From Coix lacryma-jobi var. lacryma-jobi (taxonomy: Eukaryota; Streptophyta; Magnoliopsida; Poales; Poaceae): a stretch of DNA of 64,000 nucleotides. Made by a program: the position numbers and the translations under genes. This document shows, piece by piece, positions 41,479-53,406 of this stretch; position 1 is the first letter of the stretch; every line of letters begins with the position of its first letter. The stretch spans positions 112,548,660-112,612,659 of the forward strand of contig CM019824.1 in the NCBI GenBank assembly GCA_009763385.1. Direction: 5' to 3'. The notes beneath the pieces were generated by a model. That model had not been told where the DNA came from. It worked only from the letters and a program-made list of their open reading frames with translations, and ran no database searches.

Positions 41479-44096
41479 TCAATAAAAAGACATAGGGTGA
41501 GCATACGGTCCAACACTGGGGTTAGTGAAATAAGGGGAATACCAGTGTTGGGCCGACTGCTCAAAAGAACAGTTAGCAGAAAAACCATTCCTAGCACGCC
41601 TACGGGGAAAGCGATCACCATGCTGAGGAAAACGTGGTCCGCTGGGGAAGGAGCGCTCACCGCGATACTCAAAACGCGGTGGAGAAAAGCGCTCAACTAC
41701 AAAGCCACCACCACGGGGTCCATAGCCTACAACTGCAGGCTCCCGCCGGGCACGTCCTCTCCGCTGCCTAGGCCTGGGAACTTGAGTTTCTGGACCTCTA
41801 GGCCTAGCAGCACGCCTCTGAACGTTCGGCACATGTACATCATGGAAAGGATGGTACCTGTCCGGATTGTTCATCTCCCTTGCACGGCGCACCTCTCTCT
41901 TGCGCCGAAAGCAAAACTTACTCAAGTGTCCATCTCTCCCACAATGCTCACAATGGTACCTCACTGCTCTCAGAGGGGGTTGTTGGTACTCACGGTAGTG
42001 GGTGTGGATCACTTTGCCCTTCTGTGGCATAAGCTCCTCCTGGATGGGTGGCATGGTGTCAAGCTTGTTCTTGAGGTGGTTTGGTTTTGGAGCCCATGAT
42101 TGTTTCTTTGGTGGAGCTCTCGAAGGTTCAACAAAGACCCCATCCTTGGTGTTAGGCTTGAGAGGCTCTTTGGGTGGAATCTTGGTAAGTTTGGGAGTAG
42201 TGGTGGAGTTGGGCTTCTCACTCGGGTTCAAACCACTTGACTCTCCAATCTTCCCAAAAGCAGAAACATCAACGCCCGGAGCAAAGCCTACACCAGGACC
42301 TCTAGCAGCTCGCTTGAATTGGGAGATCATCATCCCGGGCTGTGGCTCACCACTAGACACCCATGACAAGATGGTCCGAAGGTATGTGTTTTCCTCCTCG
42401 GTTTGTATCTTGTCATGCTTCACGTTCGCAATCTCCATCTCCAAACCCTCACAAAGAACACACCTAGCCACACATGTGCTACCTGAGTTGGCCTCTTCAA
42501 GAGACACAATCTTGGCATTCTTCTCTGCCAACTCAGATTGTAAGACAGGACAAGTCTTGCACGCACCCAACAACATGGGTCTAGCCCAGAGCTCATCCAC
42601 CTCTCCTACCAACGCAGCATACTTACCTCTCAAAGTGAGAAGGTCAGTCATGTGCTTGGTGCAGATCTCACACTCCTCCTCCTCGGTGACAACAACGGTG
42701 GACTTGACAGATTCAAGTTCCTTCACCGTATCCTCCCACTTCTGCCTAAACTCCTTGCGCTCTCTAGCGGCACGCCTAAGCAACTTATCCTGACTAAGGA
42801 GCGCGGCAGTAAGCTTCTCGACCTCAGCAGAAAGCTCATCATGGGTGAGAGATACCTGAGAGGTGTCGTCGTCATCGTCGTTCCGAGGGGTGTCCTCCAG
42901 CTGGCCGTCGACCTCATCACCAAGGACCATGGTGTAGAAGCCGTCGTCGTCGGCGAAGAAGCAGAGACCATTCAGCTTGTCCTCGATCCTCTTCTTCTTC
43001 TCGGACTCGTCATCGCTTGAGCAAGCGGAGTCGTCATCCGAGCCGTCGACGTCGCTGAGCGTGGCGAAGAACGCACGCTGCTCAGCCTGGGCCTTCTCCA
43101 AGTACTTCTTCTTGATGTACTCCTTATCGAAGCCGCCCCTCCGCTTGTGCCTTGCGGGGACTTACTTCTCCTTGCGCTTGTCGGAGTCGTACTTGTGCCC
43201 ATGATCGCCCTTCCCAGATGTGTGCTTCTTCTTGGGACAGTTGGCGATGAAGTGGTCGGGGTCGCCGCACTCAAAGCATCCTGAGCGTCCTCCTCCGCGG
43301 CGACGGTTCATGCGGTTGTTGTGGAACCGCGAGAACCGGTAGGCGAGCATCGCCAACTCGTCATCCCCCAAAGACTCCAGCTGGTCCTCTGTGACAGAAA
43401 AGAGTGAAGAAAGTGCAAATCCTCCAGACGGGTTAGCAGAAGAGCAAGAAACCAAAGCCATAGTCGGGCCAGAAGGATTTTCATAAGAAGCCCTCGACAT
43501 GGCGTCACTCTCACTAGACTTGAGCTTACTGAAAAGCTCGTCGCAAGTGAGGGTCTCATAGTTAGACGATTCGATGATCGCCTGGACCTTTGAGTCCCAC
43601 ACCGACCGATCAAGAGTGTGCAAAAGCTTCAAAGCCCTCTCATGATCGTCAAAAGGCAACAGCTCTTTGTTTGCTCTCATCTTGTTGACAATGACCTGAA
43701 AGCGAGCGAATAAACTCTCTATGCTCTCGCCAGGCATGTGTCGAAAGTTCTCATACTCCCGCTTGTGCGACTCGTAGAGACGGGATTTGACTTGAGTGGT
43801 TCCCTCATGGAAGCGCATGAGGGTCGCCCAAATCTCTCGAGCCATGGGGAGGTGAGAAACGCGATCAAACTCAGACATGCTCAAACAGGAGAAAAGAGCG
43901 TTACGAGCTCGGCTATTTGCTTCGTGCTCATCGATCTGAAGCTGAGTAGCACGAGCAGCCAAGACAACGTAATTGGCCCTGTTGCAAATCTCCTAGACAG
44001 AAGAGCCCATGCTCTAAAGATAGGCCGGCATGCGTATCTTCCAATACGCATAGTTCGTCCCATCAAAGAACGACGGTTTGCCCACGCCGCGATCCA
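41479..44096 (-). pseudogene. gag: gag of element A
   Basis: The ATG at about 44096 begins MDRGVGKPSFFDGTNYAYW, a UBN2/DUF4219-type Gag N terminus. Two TAG codons near 44013 and 43993 replace Gln and Trp seen in elements D and E. The open part resumes at 43962 and runs to a knuckle CFECGDPDHFIANC (about 43285-43244), then a TAA at 43162-43164. A 540-codon stretch (43101-41479) follows with an acidic tract, CxxC/heptad modules (CEICTKHMTDL, CKTCPVLQSEL, CVLCEGLEMEI), and a second knuckle CEHCGRDGHLSKFC (about 41955-41914), then an Arg-rich tail. Two well-separated CCHC knuckles around a coiled coil is an unusual arrangement. Gag ends 15 bp before the protease frame opens. Confidence 0.88.
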
Positions 44097-44140
44097 TGTC
44101 GCCTTCTGTGGATCTGGAACCGGCTAAGGTGGAAGATCCT

Positions 44141-44158
44141 TAACCCGCTCCGATACCA
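44141..44158 (-). promoter_or_regulatory. Primer-binding site of element A
   Basis: Minus strand TGGTATCGGAGCGGGTTA, 2 nt from the LTR end; close to the complement of plant initiator tRNA-Met. Confidence 0.82.
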
Positions 44159-44160
44159 AT

Positions 44161-46226
44161 TGAAGGACCGAAAATGCTACCAGAAAGCGACCAGAGGAGG
44201 GTGAATGGGAGCTTTAAATTTCTTTTCAGAAACTTTAAACCTCTGTCCTGAACATCAACCCCAAGAGCAAAATTGATGCGCGTGATGTCCACGACCCAAG
44301 AGAATGGGAGGATGTTCCCTAGGAACACAACGGGACACCACAAAAATTCCCTCGCCCAAGTTCACGCAGGTCAACTAGTGACAGGATGAACTTTGGATAA
44401 CCTCAACCTCCCCCGAGCAACGCGAGGGGGATTCAGGCTATTTTGTAAAGCGAGAAGCCTGATTTCTGTAGAGCACAAAGTCAAGAATTCAACTCAACAA
44501 GCGGATCTCAAATCGTAAGTCGGACGAACAAACTGCAGATGAAAACGCGCAGGACAGACTCGACCAGACTCTGCCTGCGTCCGATCACAGACCACCGGAC
44601 GCGTCCGGTCAAAGAGAACTGTCTCTGGAACCTTACTGTTCTTGACCGGACACTGATGTACGGTGCGTCCGGTCAAAAGCAACCGAGCTGTGAACAGTAG
44701 AAGAGTCACGTCCGGTTGTTCACAGTAACCAGCGTCCGATCATGTCGCAGGAAAACAAGCAGAGGATTCAATGACCGGACGCACTGGGTCAGCGTCCGGT
44801 CACCCCGTGCCCTGCGTCCGGTCAACCCGAAACAGCACTGTTCTTACACCGATTCGACTCGATCTCACCCAAAACAAATCCTCTAAGGATCAAACTTGGT
44901 GAGTAGAGTCACAAGGAGGATAGTGAGCTATCTCTAAGAGATCATGGCTCGAACCTATCTCCAAAGCGATGAATTGAAGGAATTCGGGAAAGGGAGAAAA
45001 AGCGCCACGAAAACAATATCGACCCGATCTACTTGTTCGTGAGGAGTTAGATGAATTCCTTCAGTGGAAATGATCTCCTCACTAGAAAGAACAAGTTGAT
45101 TCAAGTGGAATTCAAAAAGACGCAGTAGAGAGAGATCGAGTGACGGGAAAATCATGGAGAAACGAAGAACGCGAAGAACACGAACAAAACGTGAATCAAG
45201 TCATCGATCTGCAACCGTGTGGCTACCACACGCTACAACAGTGAGATTACGGTCTCACTTCCTCAAAATCTCACGGGCATAGAGGTATGGTTCTCTTCTC
45301 TGTGGATCTCAGTTCGCTACAGCAGGGGAGGGGGAGAGCAGGAAAACCTAGAAGGTAAAATAGCAAATGACTGAGGTGGATGGGGAGGTGGGTGTCTCCC
45401 CTACTTATCCTAATTCTAACTATTCCTAATTCCCACTCTACCCCTAACTACTTACAGAGCGAACCAGCTAAACCCTAAGGTTATTCTGGACCAACTCGAT
45501 GGTAGGTGGATCCGACGGCCACGCCCGCACAACTCGTAGCGTTGCCTCGATGCAACCTTCCGATTGCCGCCACGTGCCGCCACCGCTCTGCGTCCTCTTC
45601 ACGGACTCCGCCCCCGGTTTTGTGGCCGAAACCAGGAAACCAGGCCTTCACGATCAGCCCCTGGTTTTGAGGCCCAAATCAGGAAACCAGCCCACCGTAG
45701 CCTGAGTTTTGTGGCCCAAACTCAGCAAACCCGCAACACCCAGGTTTTGAGGCCCAAACCTGGAAACCGTCCTCAGCCCGAGTTTTGTGGCCAAACTCGG
45801 AAACCATCCACGCCCAGGTTTTGAGGCCCAAACCTGGAAACCGTCCACTCGATGGTTTTTCTCTGGCTCTACCACCAAACCAAAGCTGTAGAGGGGATGC
45901 ACCGCCCGTGCACCCCGTCCACCGACACGTGTCCCCAAGTCCACGACTCAGGCAACACATGACCGCAAGTCTTCGCTCATCGCTGTCCCAGGCTGTCAGC
46001 CACCACTGCTGATCCTCGGGCCACTGGTCCCTCAGTCCAAGCCTCACGTCCGCCCTTCACCGCTCCCGGTCCGTCGGCACGGCACGTCTCTACTTGACCT
46101 TCACCTTGCCCTCGATCACTGTCTCTGTGCTCGACACCAGCACAACACAAGCCAAAGAACATGCGCATTATCCCAGTTGACAATCACTCATCACTCAGAG
46201 ACTCGGCATACACCCATGTATCCACA
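44161..46226 (-). mobile_element. 5' LTR of element A (2066 bp)
   Basis: From TGAAGGACCG (element strand GGTCCTTCA end) to TCCACA at 46226. Compared with the 3' LTR it has one more hairpin unit (about 45636-45688), lacks one palindromic unit near 44668, and has AGGAGGG in place of the long G run. Confidence 0.93.
45613..45837 (-). repeat. Ordered hairpin array, element A 5' LTR (6 units)
   Basis: Same order as the 3' LTR with an added unit CCTGG/TCAGG between the first and second. Confidence 0.9.
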
Positions 46227-46231
46227 GTGTA

Positions 46232-47804
46232 TAAATCTAGCATAATTCATATGGCTTTGGTAGGACGTTTGCATCATAGAGGAACATGTTATTTGAACTT
46301 TTTGTATTTTGAAAATATAAACCCCAAGTACCTTTGCGAAGGATGGCAAGTGTCAAATCATCCTACTATATCTCATATTCCAATTACTTAGATAAAATGG
46401 GGTCCCTATAAAGAGTTGTTCACAGTTTGCAAGAATTTCAGCCGAAACAACAAGTGGACAAATTTTCAAACAAAGATAGATTGGTGCATGGGTTTGTTAA
46501 TTTGGAAGAAGTAGTTTTTATAATAAATCATTTCATTTTATTCCTAGGGAGATGACAGGCATGTGATGAAATTGTATTTTAAACATTGTCATACCTGCAT
46601 GATGAATCGAGGAGTGCCCCCCACACTTGCTTTTGTACCTATCTTTTCATTTTTGGAGACAAACATATATAAAATCAAGTGGACAAATTTGCACAAGATA
46701 GAACAAGGGGAAGAATTCTAATGAATTCCATTAAAAGATAACTTTTATGCACATTACATGATGGAAATTAAAGTTTGAAAGAAAATAAAACAAGGAATCA
46801 TATGTGCCTAATTATTAAAGTGGAGAAGGTTGCATGTACCGTCGTTTGAAGATGAAGGATTGATGAAGATTCTTTTTATCCTGTCCTTCTGTACGTCAAG
46901 GCGGTCGACGCTTGTGCAACATGTGGAGGGGGGGAGATCTCGAACGTGTGGTTGTTGAACTTGAGAGATCTCCCCCGCACTTTATTCTTGTACCTCTTTT
47001 TTTATTTTTAACAAAGAAACAAAGAATGGAAATACAACAAGGGCTCTACCAGCTGGAACACTGGGGAACATTTATTTTATCTTGTTATCATGAAGATTGC
47101 AACAAAGAAAAAGAACATATCCATGCTTTTTAGAAAATTCAGAGTATAAAGCTCAAGAAGACATGGATCAAAAAGGGTTGCCATGATTTTTAAGAGAGGG
47201 GGGGTTTATTAAAAAGAATTTTTTTAATTTATTCACCAAACTTCTTATCTTTAAAAAATATCTCGAACAAGGCTAAGGTAAAACATGTAGTACAAATCTA
47301 GCCTTGGTTTATCACCATCAAAAAAAATTACTATATTGTTTATGAGAGTAGCTCAAAGATCATTAACCAAAATTAAACACCATGTTTAAACTTTTATTAA
47401 AGAAGGTCATTTTAACCTAAGCACCATGCTTAATTTAAAAAAGACCTATGAGCATACCACATGTGCACGTGTGAATACACCCAAACTAGAGCATACAACA
47501 TAAGAAAAGGAAGCATGATTTTGAATGAAATAAGGAGACAAACATGAGTAAATGGATTTGGTGAACTTTTATTACCTTGGCATACCTGAGTGTTTACCGG
47601 CGGCATCTTTAGTTTTGAGTTTTTGAGGTTGCCGTAGCGGTTGCTTTGAAAGTCAGACTCAGACAGGTGTCGAGGCTTAGGTCATACACACAAATAACGT
47701 GTATAGACCAGGTCCTTGATGTGACCAACAAAGGTTGTGGAAGAGGAACACCCTTCTTACTTATGTAAGCAATATAGGCGAAGTCTGGTGGATCGTAGGT
47801 GTTT
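46232..47804. other. Older AT-rich sequence, continuation of the locus split by element A
   Basis: No gene recognised. A pair of similar blocks, CCCCCCACACTTGCTTTTGT (about 46618) and CCCCCGCACTTTATTCTTGT (about 46973), each followed by a T-rich tract and AGACAAACA/ACAAAGAAACA, suggests a diverged internal duplication, possibly of an old gypsy untranslated region. Confidence 0.4.
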
Positions 47805-48196
47805 TGTGGATACATGGGGTGTATTCCGGGTCTTGTGATGATGAGTGATTGTCAACTGGTTTGATGCGCATGTTCTTTGGCTTGTGTTGTGTAGGTGTTG
47901 AGCACGGAGATGGTGATCAAAGGCAAGGTGAAGGTCAAGTAGAGACGTGCCGTGCCGATGGACCCGGAGCGGTGAAGGGCAGACGTGAGGCTTGGGCTGA
48001 CGGACCAGTGGCCTGAGGATCACCTGTGGTGGCTGACAGCCTAGGACAGCGACGAGCGGAGATTTGCGGGACATGGTGTGGCTTGGGTTGTGGACCTGAG
48101 GACACATGTCGGTGGACGGGGTGCACGGGCGGTGCATCCTCTCTACGGCGTCGACTTGGTGGTAGAGCCTCAGAAAAACCACTGGGTGGACGGTTT

Positions 48197-48376
48197 CTAG
48201 GTTTGGGCCACAAAACCTGGGTGCTGCGGGTTTCCGAGTTTGGGCCTCAAAACTCGGGCTGAGGACGGTTTCCAGGTTTGGGCCTCAAAACCTGGGTGCT
48301 GGCGGGTTTCTGAGTTTGGGCCACAAAACTCAGCCGATGGACGACTGGTTTCCCGATTTCAGCCTCAAAACTGGGG
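48197..48376 (+). repeat. Ordered hairpin array, element D LTR (5 units)
   Basis: Stems CTAGG/CCTGG, CCGAG/CTCGG, CCAGG/CCTGG, CTGAG/CTCAG and CCCGA/CTGGG in that order; the centre is TTTGGGCCWCAAAA, with one change (TTTCAGCC) in the last. Confidence 0.88.
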
Positions 48377-49164
48377 GGGGGGAGGTCCGTGAAAAGGACG
48401 AACGACGCATTGGCAGCACGTGGCGGCATCAGGTGAGGTCGCATCGAGGCGTAGCTACCGGATGTGCGGGCGTGGCCGTCGGATCGACTACACTTCTAGT
48501 TGGACAGGAATACCCTTAGTGTTAGCCTGCTCGCTCATTAGTTGTAGGGGTAGAAGGGGAATAATTGTATTAGGCTATATTAGGAGAGGCCACCCCTCCC
48601 TCCATTCTATCTCAGCCATTGCTATTTTCATTCTAGGGTTTCTTGCCTCCCATTCTCTGCTGTAGCTACTGAGATCCGCAGAGACGGCTAGTCATACCTC
48701 TGTGTTCTTGAGATTTTGAGGAAATGGGACCATAATCCCATTGTTTCCTCGTGGGGATGATTTTCGGCTGGCAATTGAGATTGTGATTCACGTTCTTGAG
48801 TTCTTCGTGTTTTGCTTTTTGTCTCAATTTTCCCGTCGCTCGATCTCCCTCTACGGTGCATCTTTTTCGAATCCGCTTGAATCAACTTGTTCTTTGATGT
48901 GAGGAGAACATTTCCACCGAAGGAATTCATCTCAATCCTCACGAACAAGTAGATTGGGTCGATTCAAGTTTCATGGCGACTTTTTCGTTCTTGCACCTTC
49001 CCTTTCGATTTCCCAGAGTTTGAGTCGATTTGAGCGGATGATTTCTTAGGATTAGTCTTCCAACTACCTAGTGATCATCCTCTCCAAGTTTGGGATCAAG
49101 GGATTTTGATTTGGTTCGGATTTGGGGAGATTTGGGAGAGAGGCGATCAAGATCGCCCTCTCTG

Positions 49165-49440
49165 CGAACTCGCGGATAGTCCACCGCGGGTACCGCGGAC
49201 AATCCGCACGTCGGGGCTTGGCCAGACCAGTGGCTGCGCGTTTCAGCACTTTGAGTTCGGATTGACCGGTGGACAGTCCGTCGTTGAGTGTCGCGGACAG
49301 CCCGGGACCCAACCAGGGAGTTTTAGTAGACTTGCAGTTTTCCACTTTAGGCCGGCGGACAGTCCGCCATCCATCCGTGGACAGTCCGGCAGTGGGGCAG
49401 ACAGTCCGGGACCGTACCCGCGGACAGTCCGGGAATTGGC
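49165..49440 (+). repeat. CGGACAGTCCG-type palindromes, element D LTR
   Basis: About nine copies of GCGGACAGTCCG or partial forms, including some with single changes (CGGACAATCCG, CGGACAGCCCG). Confidence 0.85.
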
Positions 49441-49842
49441 TGTGTGTTGGTTTTCAGTGTGTTCGCTCTCCCGACTTTTCGGCTTTGTTTCCGGACTTCT
49501 CGTTTGCTCCTAGAGTTCACCAAGGAACCTCTCTAGGTATCTTTGCTACTTGTTAGCATTGGTATTTAGGGATTTCCCAATGTAGCCTTCCATCTACGTT
49601 TGGGAGCAGGTTTTTGGGCTTGAACTTGACTCAGAGTTTGTGAGTCTTAGGTTGCTCGTTCTTGTGGTGCCTCGCTGTGATCTTAGGGACCATCCACCTT
49701 CTTCTAGAGGGTCCTGGGCATCACATTCGTGTTCGAAGCTTTTGGGGTTGATTTGTTGGGACAGAGGCCGAAGTTTCGAAAGAAATTTTAGGCTCCCATT
49801 CTCCCCCTCTGGTCGCCTTTGGTAGCATTCTCGGTCCTTCAA

Positions 49843-49860
49843 TTGGTATCTGATCCAGGT
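49843..49860 (+). promoter_or_regulatory. Primer-binding site of element D
   Basis: TTGGTATCTGATCCAGGT; it matches the complement of plant initiator tRNA-Met except at two positions. Confidence 0.85.
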
Positions 49861-49905
49861 TAAGGATCTTCCACCTTAGTCGGTTCCAGATCCACAGAAG
49901 GCGAC

Positions 49906-50681
49906 ATGGATCGCGGCATGGCCAAACCGCCATTTTTCGATGGGACGAACTATGCGTATTGGAAGATACGTATGTTGGCCTATCTTCAGAGCATGAGTGC
50001 TTCGGTTTGGGAGATATGCAACTCTGCTGATTACGAGGTCTTGGCTGCTCGTGTGACTCAACAGCAAATCGATGAGCACGATGCCAATAGCCAAGCCCGT
50101 AATGCTCTTTTCTCATGTTTGAGCATGACTGAGTTTGATCGCGTTTCTCATCTTCCCACGGCTCGGGAGATTTGGTAACCCTCATGCGCTATCATGAGGG
50201 AACCACTCAAGTCAAAACCCGTCTCTATGAGTCACATAAGCAGGAGTATGTGAACTTTCGACACATGCCTGACGAGAGCATAGAAAGTTTATTTGCTCGC
50301 TTTCAGGTGATTGTCAACAGGATGAGGGCTAACAAGGAGCTATTGCCATACGACGATCATGAGAGGGATCTCAAGCTTCTTCACACTCTCGATCGGTCGG
50401 GGTGGGACTCTAAAGTTCTGGCGATCATCGAATCGCCTAACTATGAGACTCTCATATGCGACGAGCTCTTTAGTAAGCTCAAGTCTAGTGAGATTGACGC
50501 CATGACGAGGGCTTCTTATGAGAATCCTTCTGGCCCGTCGATGGCTTTGGTTTCTGGCTCTTCTGCTAACCCCTCTGGAGGCTTTGCACTTTCTTCTCTT
50601 CTTTCTGTTACAGAGAAGCAGCTGGAGTTCATGGGAGACGACGAGTTGGCTTTGCTTGCCAACCGGTTCTCGCGGTTCCAC
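49906..50681 (+). pseudogene. gag: gag of element D, truncated by element E
   Basis: The ATG at 49906 begins MDRGMAKPPFFDGTNYAYWK, the same UBN2/DUF4219-type N terminus as in A, E and G. A lost base near 50176 (TTTGGTAACC against TTTGGGCGACC in element E) breaks the frame; the next frame continues with LMRYHEGTTQVKTRLYESHK and FSKLKSSEIDAMTRAS. At 50681, inside NRFSRFH, the sequence passes straight into the LTR of element E, so the knuckle region and all of pol are missing here. The rest of D would lie beyond E, but is not found in the window. Confidence 0.88.
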
Positions 50682-51071
50682 TGCGGATACATGGGTGTAT
50701 GCCGGATCTTGAGTGATGAGTGATTGTCAACTGGTTTGATGCGCATGTTCTTTGGCTTGTGTTGTGTAGGTGTCAAACACAGATACAGTGATCGAAGGCA
50801 AGGTGAAGGTCAAGTAGAGACGTGTCATGCCGATGGACCGGGAGCGGTGAAGGGCGGACGTGGGGCTTGGACTGAGGGACCGGTGGCCTGAGGATCAGCT
50901 GTGGTGGCTGACAGCCTGGGACAGCGACGAGCGGAGACTTGCGGGGCACAGTGTTGCTCGGGTCGAGGACCTGAGGACATGTTTCGGTGGACGGGATGCA
51001 CGGGTGGTGCATCCCTTCTACAACCTTGGTTTGATGGTTGAGCCACAGAAAAACCATCGGGTGGACGGTTT

Positions 51072-51250
51072 CCAGGTTTGGGCCACAAAACCTGGGTGCG
51101 GCCGGTTTCCGAGTTTGGGCCACAAAACTCGGGCTGAGGACGGTTTCCAGGTTTGGGCCTCAAAACCTGGGCGCTAGCGGGTTTCTGAGTTTGCGCCACA
51201 AAACTCAGGCGATGGACAGCTGGTTTCCCGGTTTGGGCCTCAAAACCGGG
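51072..51250 (+). repeat. Ordered hairpin array, element E LTR (5 units)
   Basis: The cleanest copy: CCAGG/CCTGG, CCGAG/CTCGG, CCAGG/CCTGG, CTGAG/CTCAG and CCCGG/CCGGG. Centre TTTGGGCCWCAAAA (one TTTGCGCC). Confidence 0.92.
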
Positions 51251-52044
51251 GGCGAGGTCCGTGAAAAGGACGAGCAGAGCGGTGGCGGCACGTGGCGGCA
51301 ATCGGTGAGGTTGCGTCGAGGCAACGCTACCAGTTGTGCGGGCGTGGCCGTTGGATCAGCACCTACTTCGAGTTGGTCCAGAATAACCCTAAGGTTTAGC
51401 TGGTTTACTCTGTAATTAGTTAGGGGTAGAGTGGGAATTAGAATTAGGATAAGTAGGGGGATACACCCACCTCCCTAACTATCTCAGTCATTTGCTATTC
51501 TCTACTTAGGGTATTCCTGCTCTCCCAATCCCCTGCTGTAGCAACTGAGATCCGTAGAGAACCATACCTCTGTGTTCATGAGATTTTCAGGAAGTGAGAC
51601 CGTAATCTCACTATTGTAGCGTGTGGTAGCCACACGGTTGCAGATCGATGTCTTGATTCGCGTTTTGACTTTGTTCTTCGCGTTCTTCGTTTCTCCACGA
51701 TTTTCCCGTCACTCGATCTCCCTCTCTACTGCGTCTTTGTGAAATCCATTTGAATCAACTTGTTCCTTATAGTGAGGAGATCATTTCCACCGAAGGAATT
51801 CATCTAACTCCTAACGAACAAGTAGATCAGGTCGATTCAATTTTCATGGCGCTTTTTCAGTTCATACTCCTTCCCTTTCGAATTCTCGTTGATTGAGTTG
51901 TTTTGAGCAGATGATTTCTTGGGGATAGTCTCCTAACTACCTCGTGATCGTCTTCTCCAAGTTTGGGAATAAGGGATTTTGATTTAGATCGGATTTGGGG
52001 AGATTTGGGAGAGAGGCGATCAAAATCGCCCTCTCTGGTCGGTC

Positions 52045-52262
52045 GCGGACAGTCCGCGCGTCGGGGCTGAGCCAGAACAGTGGCTGGGCACTTCAGTGCT
52101 TTGGGCTCGGGATACCGGCGGACAGTCCGCAGTTCTAAAACGCGGACAGTCCGGGACCGAGCAGGGAGACTTCAGCAGCTGTGTTGTTTTCCATTTTTGG
52201 CCGGCGGACAGTCCTCCAGGGGACCGCGGACAGTCCGGGACTGGGAGTCCGGACAGTCTGGG
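52045..52262 (+). repeat. CGGACAGTCCG palindromes, element E LTR
   Basis: Six or more GCGGACAGTCCG-type units (one drifted to CGGACAGTCCTCC). Confidence 0.86.
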
Positions 52263-52666
52263 AATCGGCTGTAGGCTGAGCTTCAGTGCATTTGCTCTCC
52301 CGGCTTCTCCGCTTGGTTTCCGAACTTCTCGTTTGGCCCTAGAGTTGACCAAGTAACCTCTCTAGGTACCTTTGCTACTTGTTAGCATAGGTATTTGGAG
52401 ATTTCTTGACGTAGCTCTCTATCTACGTTCGGGAGTCAGTTTTTGGGGTCGAACTTGAGACGGTAATTTTGGTTCGCTCTTGCTTTGTGGTGCCTCGCTG
52501 TGATCCTAGGGATCATCCACCCTCTTCCAAGGGTCGTGGTCATCACGTTTCGGTAAAAGCTTTCGGGGGTTGATTTTTGGGACAAAGGCCAATGTTTCGA
52601 GAGAAATTTTTAGGCTCCCATTCACCCCCCTCTGGTCGCCTTGCTTTTGCATTCTCGGTCCTTCAA

Positions 52667-52684
52667 TTGGTATCAAAGCGGGTT
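52667..52684 (+). promoter_or_regulatory. Primer-binding site of element E
   Basis: TTGGTATCAAAGCGGGTT directly after the LTR; initiator tRNA-Met type with mismatches. Confidence 0.8.
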
Positions 52685-52728
52685 AAGGATCTTCCACCTT
52701 AGCCGGTTCCAGATCCACCGAAGGCGAC

Positions 52729-53406
52729 ATGGATCACGACGTGGGCAAACCGCCGTTTTTCGATGGGACAAACTATGCGTATTGGAAGATACGCATGTTG
52801 GCCTATCTTCAGAGCATGGGTGCTTCTGTCTGGGAGATTTGCAACAAGGATGATTATGTGGTCTTGGCTGCTCGTGTGACTCAGCTGCAGATCGATGAGC
52901 ACGATGCCAATAGCCGAGCCCGTAATGTTCTTTTCTCCTGTTTGAGTGTGGTTGAGTTTGATCGCGTTTCTCATCTCCCCACGGCTCGTGAGATTTGGGC
53001 GACCCTCATGCGCTTCCATGAGGGAACCTCTCAAGTCAAATCTCGTCTCTACGAGTCGCACAAGCGGGAGTATGAGAACTTTCGACACATGCCTGGCGAG
53101 AGCATAGAGAGTTTATTCACTCGCTTTCAAGTGATTGTCAACAGGATGAGGGCTAACAAGGAGCTGTTGCCTTTCAACGATCATGAGAGGGCTTTGAAGC
53201 TTTTACATACTGTCGATCAGTCGGTGTGGGACTCGAAGGTTCAGGCGATCATCGAATCGCCTAACTATGAGACCCTCACATGCGACTAGCTCTTCAGTAA
53301 GCTCAAGTCCAGTGAGATTGACGCCATGACGAGGGCCTCTTATGAGAATCCTTCTGGCCCGTCTATGGCTTTGCTTTCTGGCTCTTCTGCTAACCCCTCT
53401 AGAGGA
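52729..53406 (+). pseudogene. gag: gag of element E, nonsense codon and truncated
   Basis: The ATG at 52729 (MDHDVGKPPFFDGTNYAYWK) opens 186 codons of UBN2/DUF4219-type Gag. GAG to TAG at 53287-53289 stops it at YETLTCD, where D, A and G continue with ELFSKLKSS. Homology to Gag continues past the stop to NPSRG and ends at 53406, where the LTR-like sequence F begins. Apart from the stop the frame is intact from its start, the best preserved Gag N terminus in the window. Confidence 0.9.

Larger units (their letters stand above)
35282..46231 (-). mobile_element. Element A: structurally full-length copia (Sirevirus type) with its target duplication
   Basis: The element occupies 35287-46226 on the minus strand and is flanked by perfect duplications GTGTA (35282-35286 and 46227-46231). 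It has a 5' LTR (44161-46226), primer site, gag, protease-integrase, RNase H, several polypurine tracts and a 3' LTR (35287-37331). The LTRs differ at roughly 3% of positions over their first 500 bp by eye, plus small indels, so insertion is fairly recent. About 0.7 kb containing most of reverse transcriptase, including the YVDD site, is absent compared with element G. Gag has three nonsense codons. The element is not autonomous now. Confidence 0.95.
47805..49841 (+). mobile_element. 5' LTR of element D (2037 bp)
   Basis: It starts TGTGGATACATGGGGTG and ends TTCTCGGTCCTTCA, followed by a primer site. It carries a five-unit hairpin array at 48197-48376 and CGGACAGTCCG-type palindromes at about 49165-49440. 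Its first part resembles the element A LTR; its last 0.8 kb resembles element C. Confidence 0.9.
50682..52665 (+). mobile_element. 5' LTR of element E (1984 bp)
   Basis: TGCGGATACATGGGTG to TTCTCGGTCCTTCA, followed by a primer site. It has five hairpins (51072-51250) and CGGACAGTCCG palindromes (about 52045-52262). Left flank is TCCAC, within element D gag. The right end of element E is missing, so no target duplication can be checked. Confidence 0.9.

Noticed and set aside
42002..42793. 263-codon + frame opposite element A gag
   Set aside because: Shadow of the 540-codon minus-strand gag, which has knuckle and CxxC motifs.
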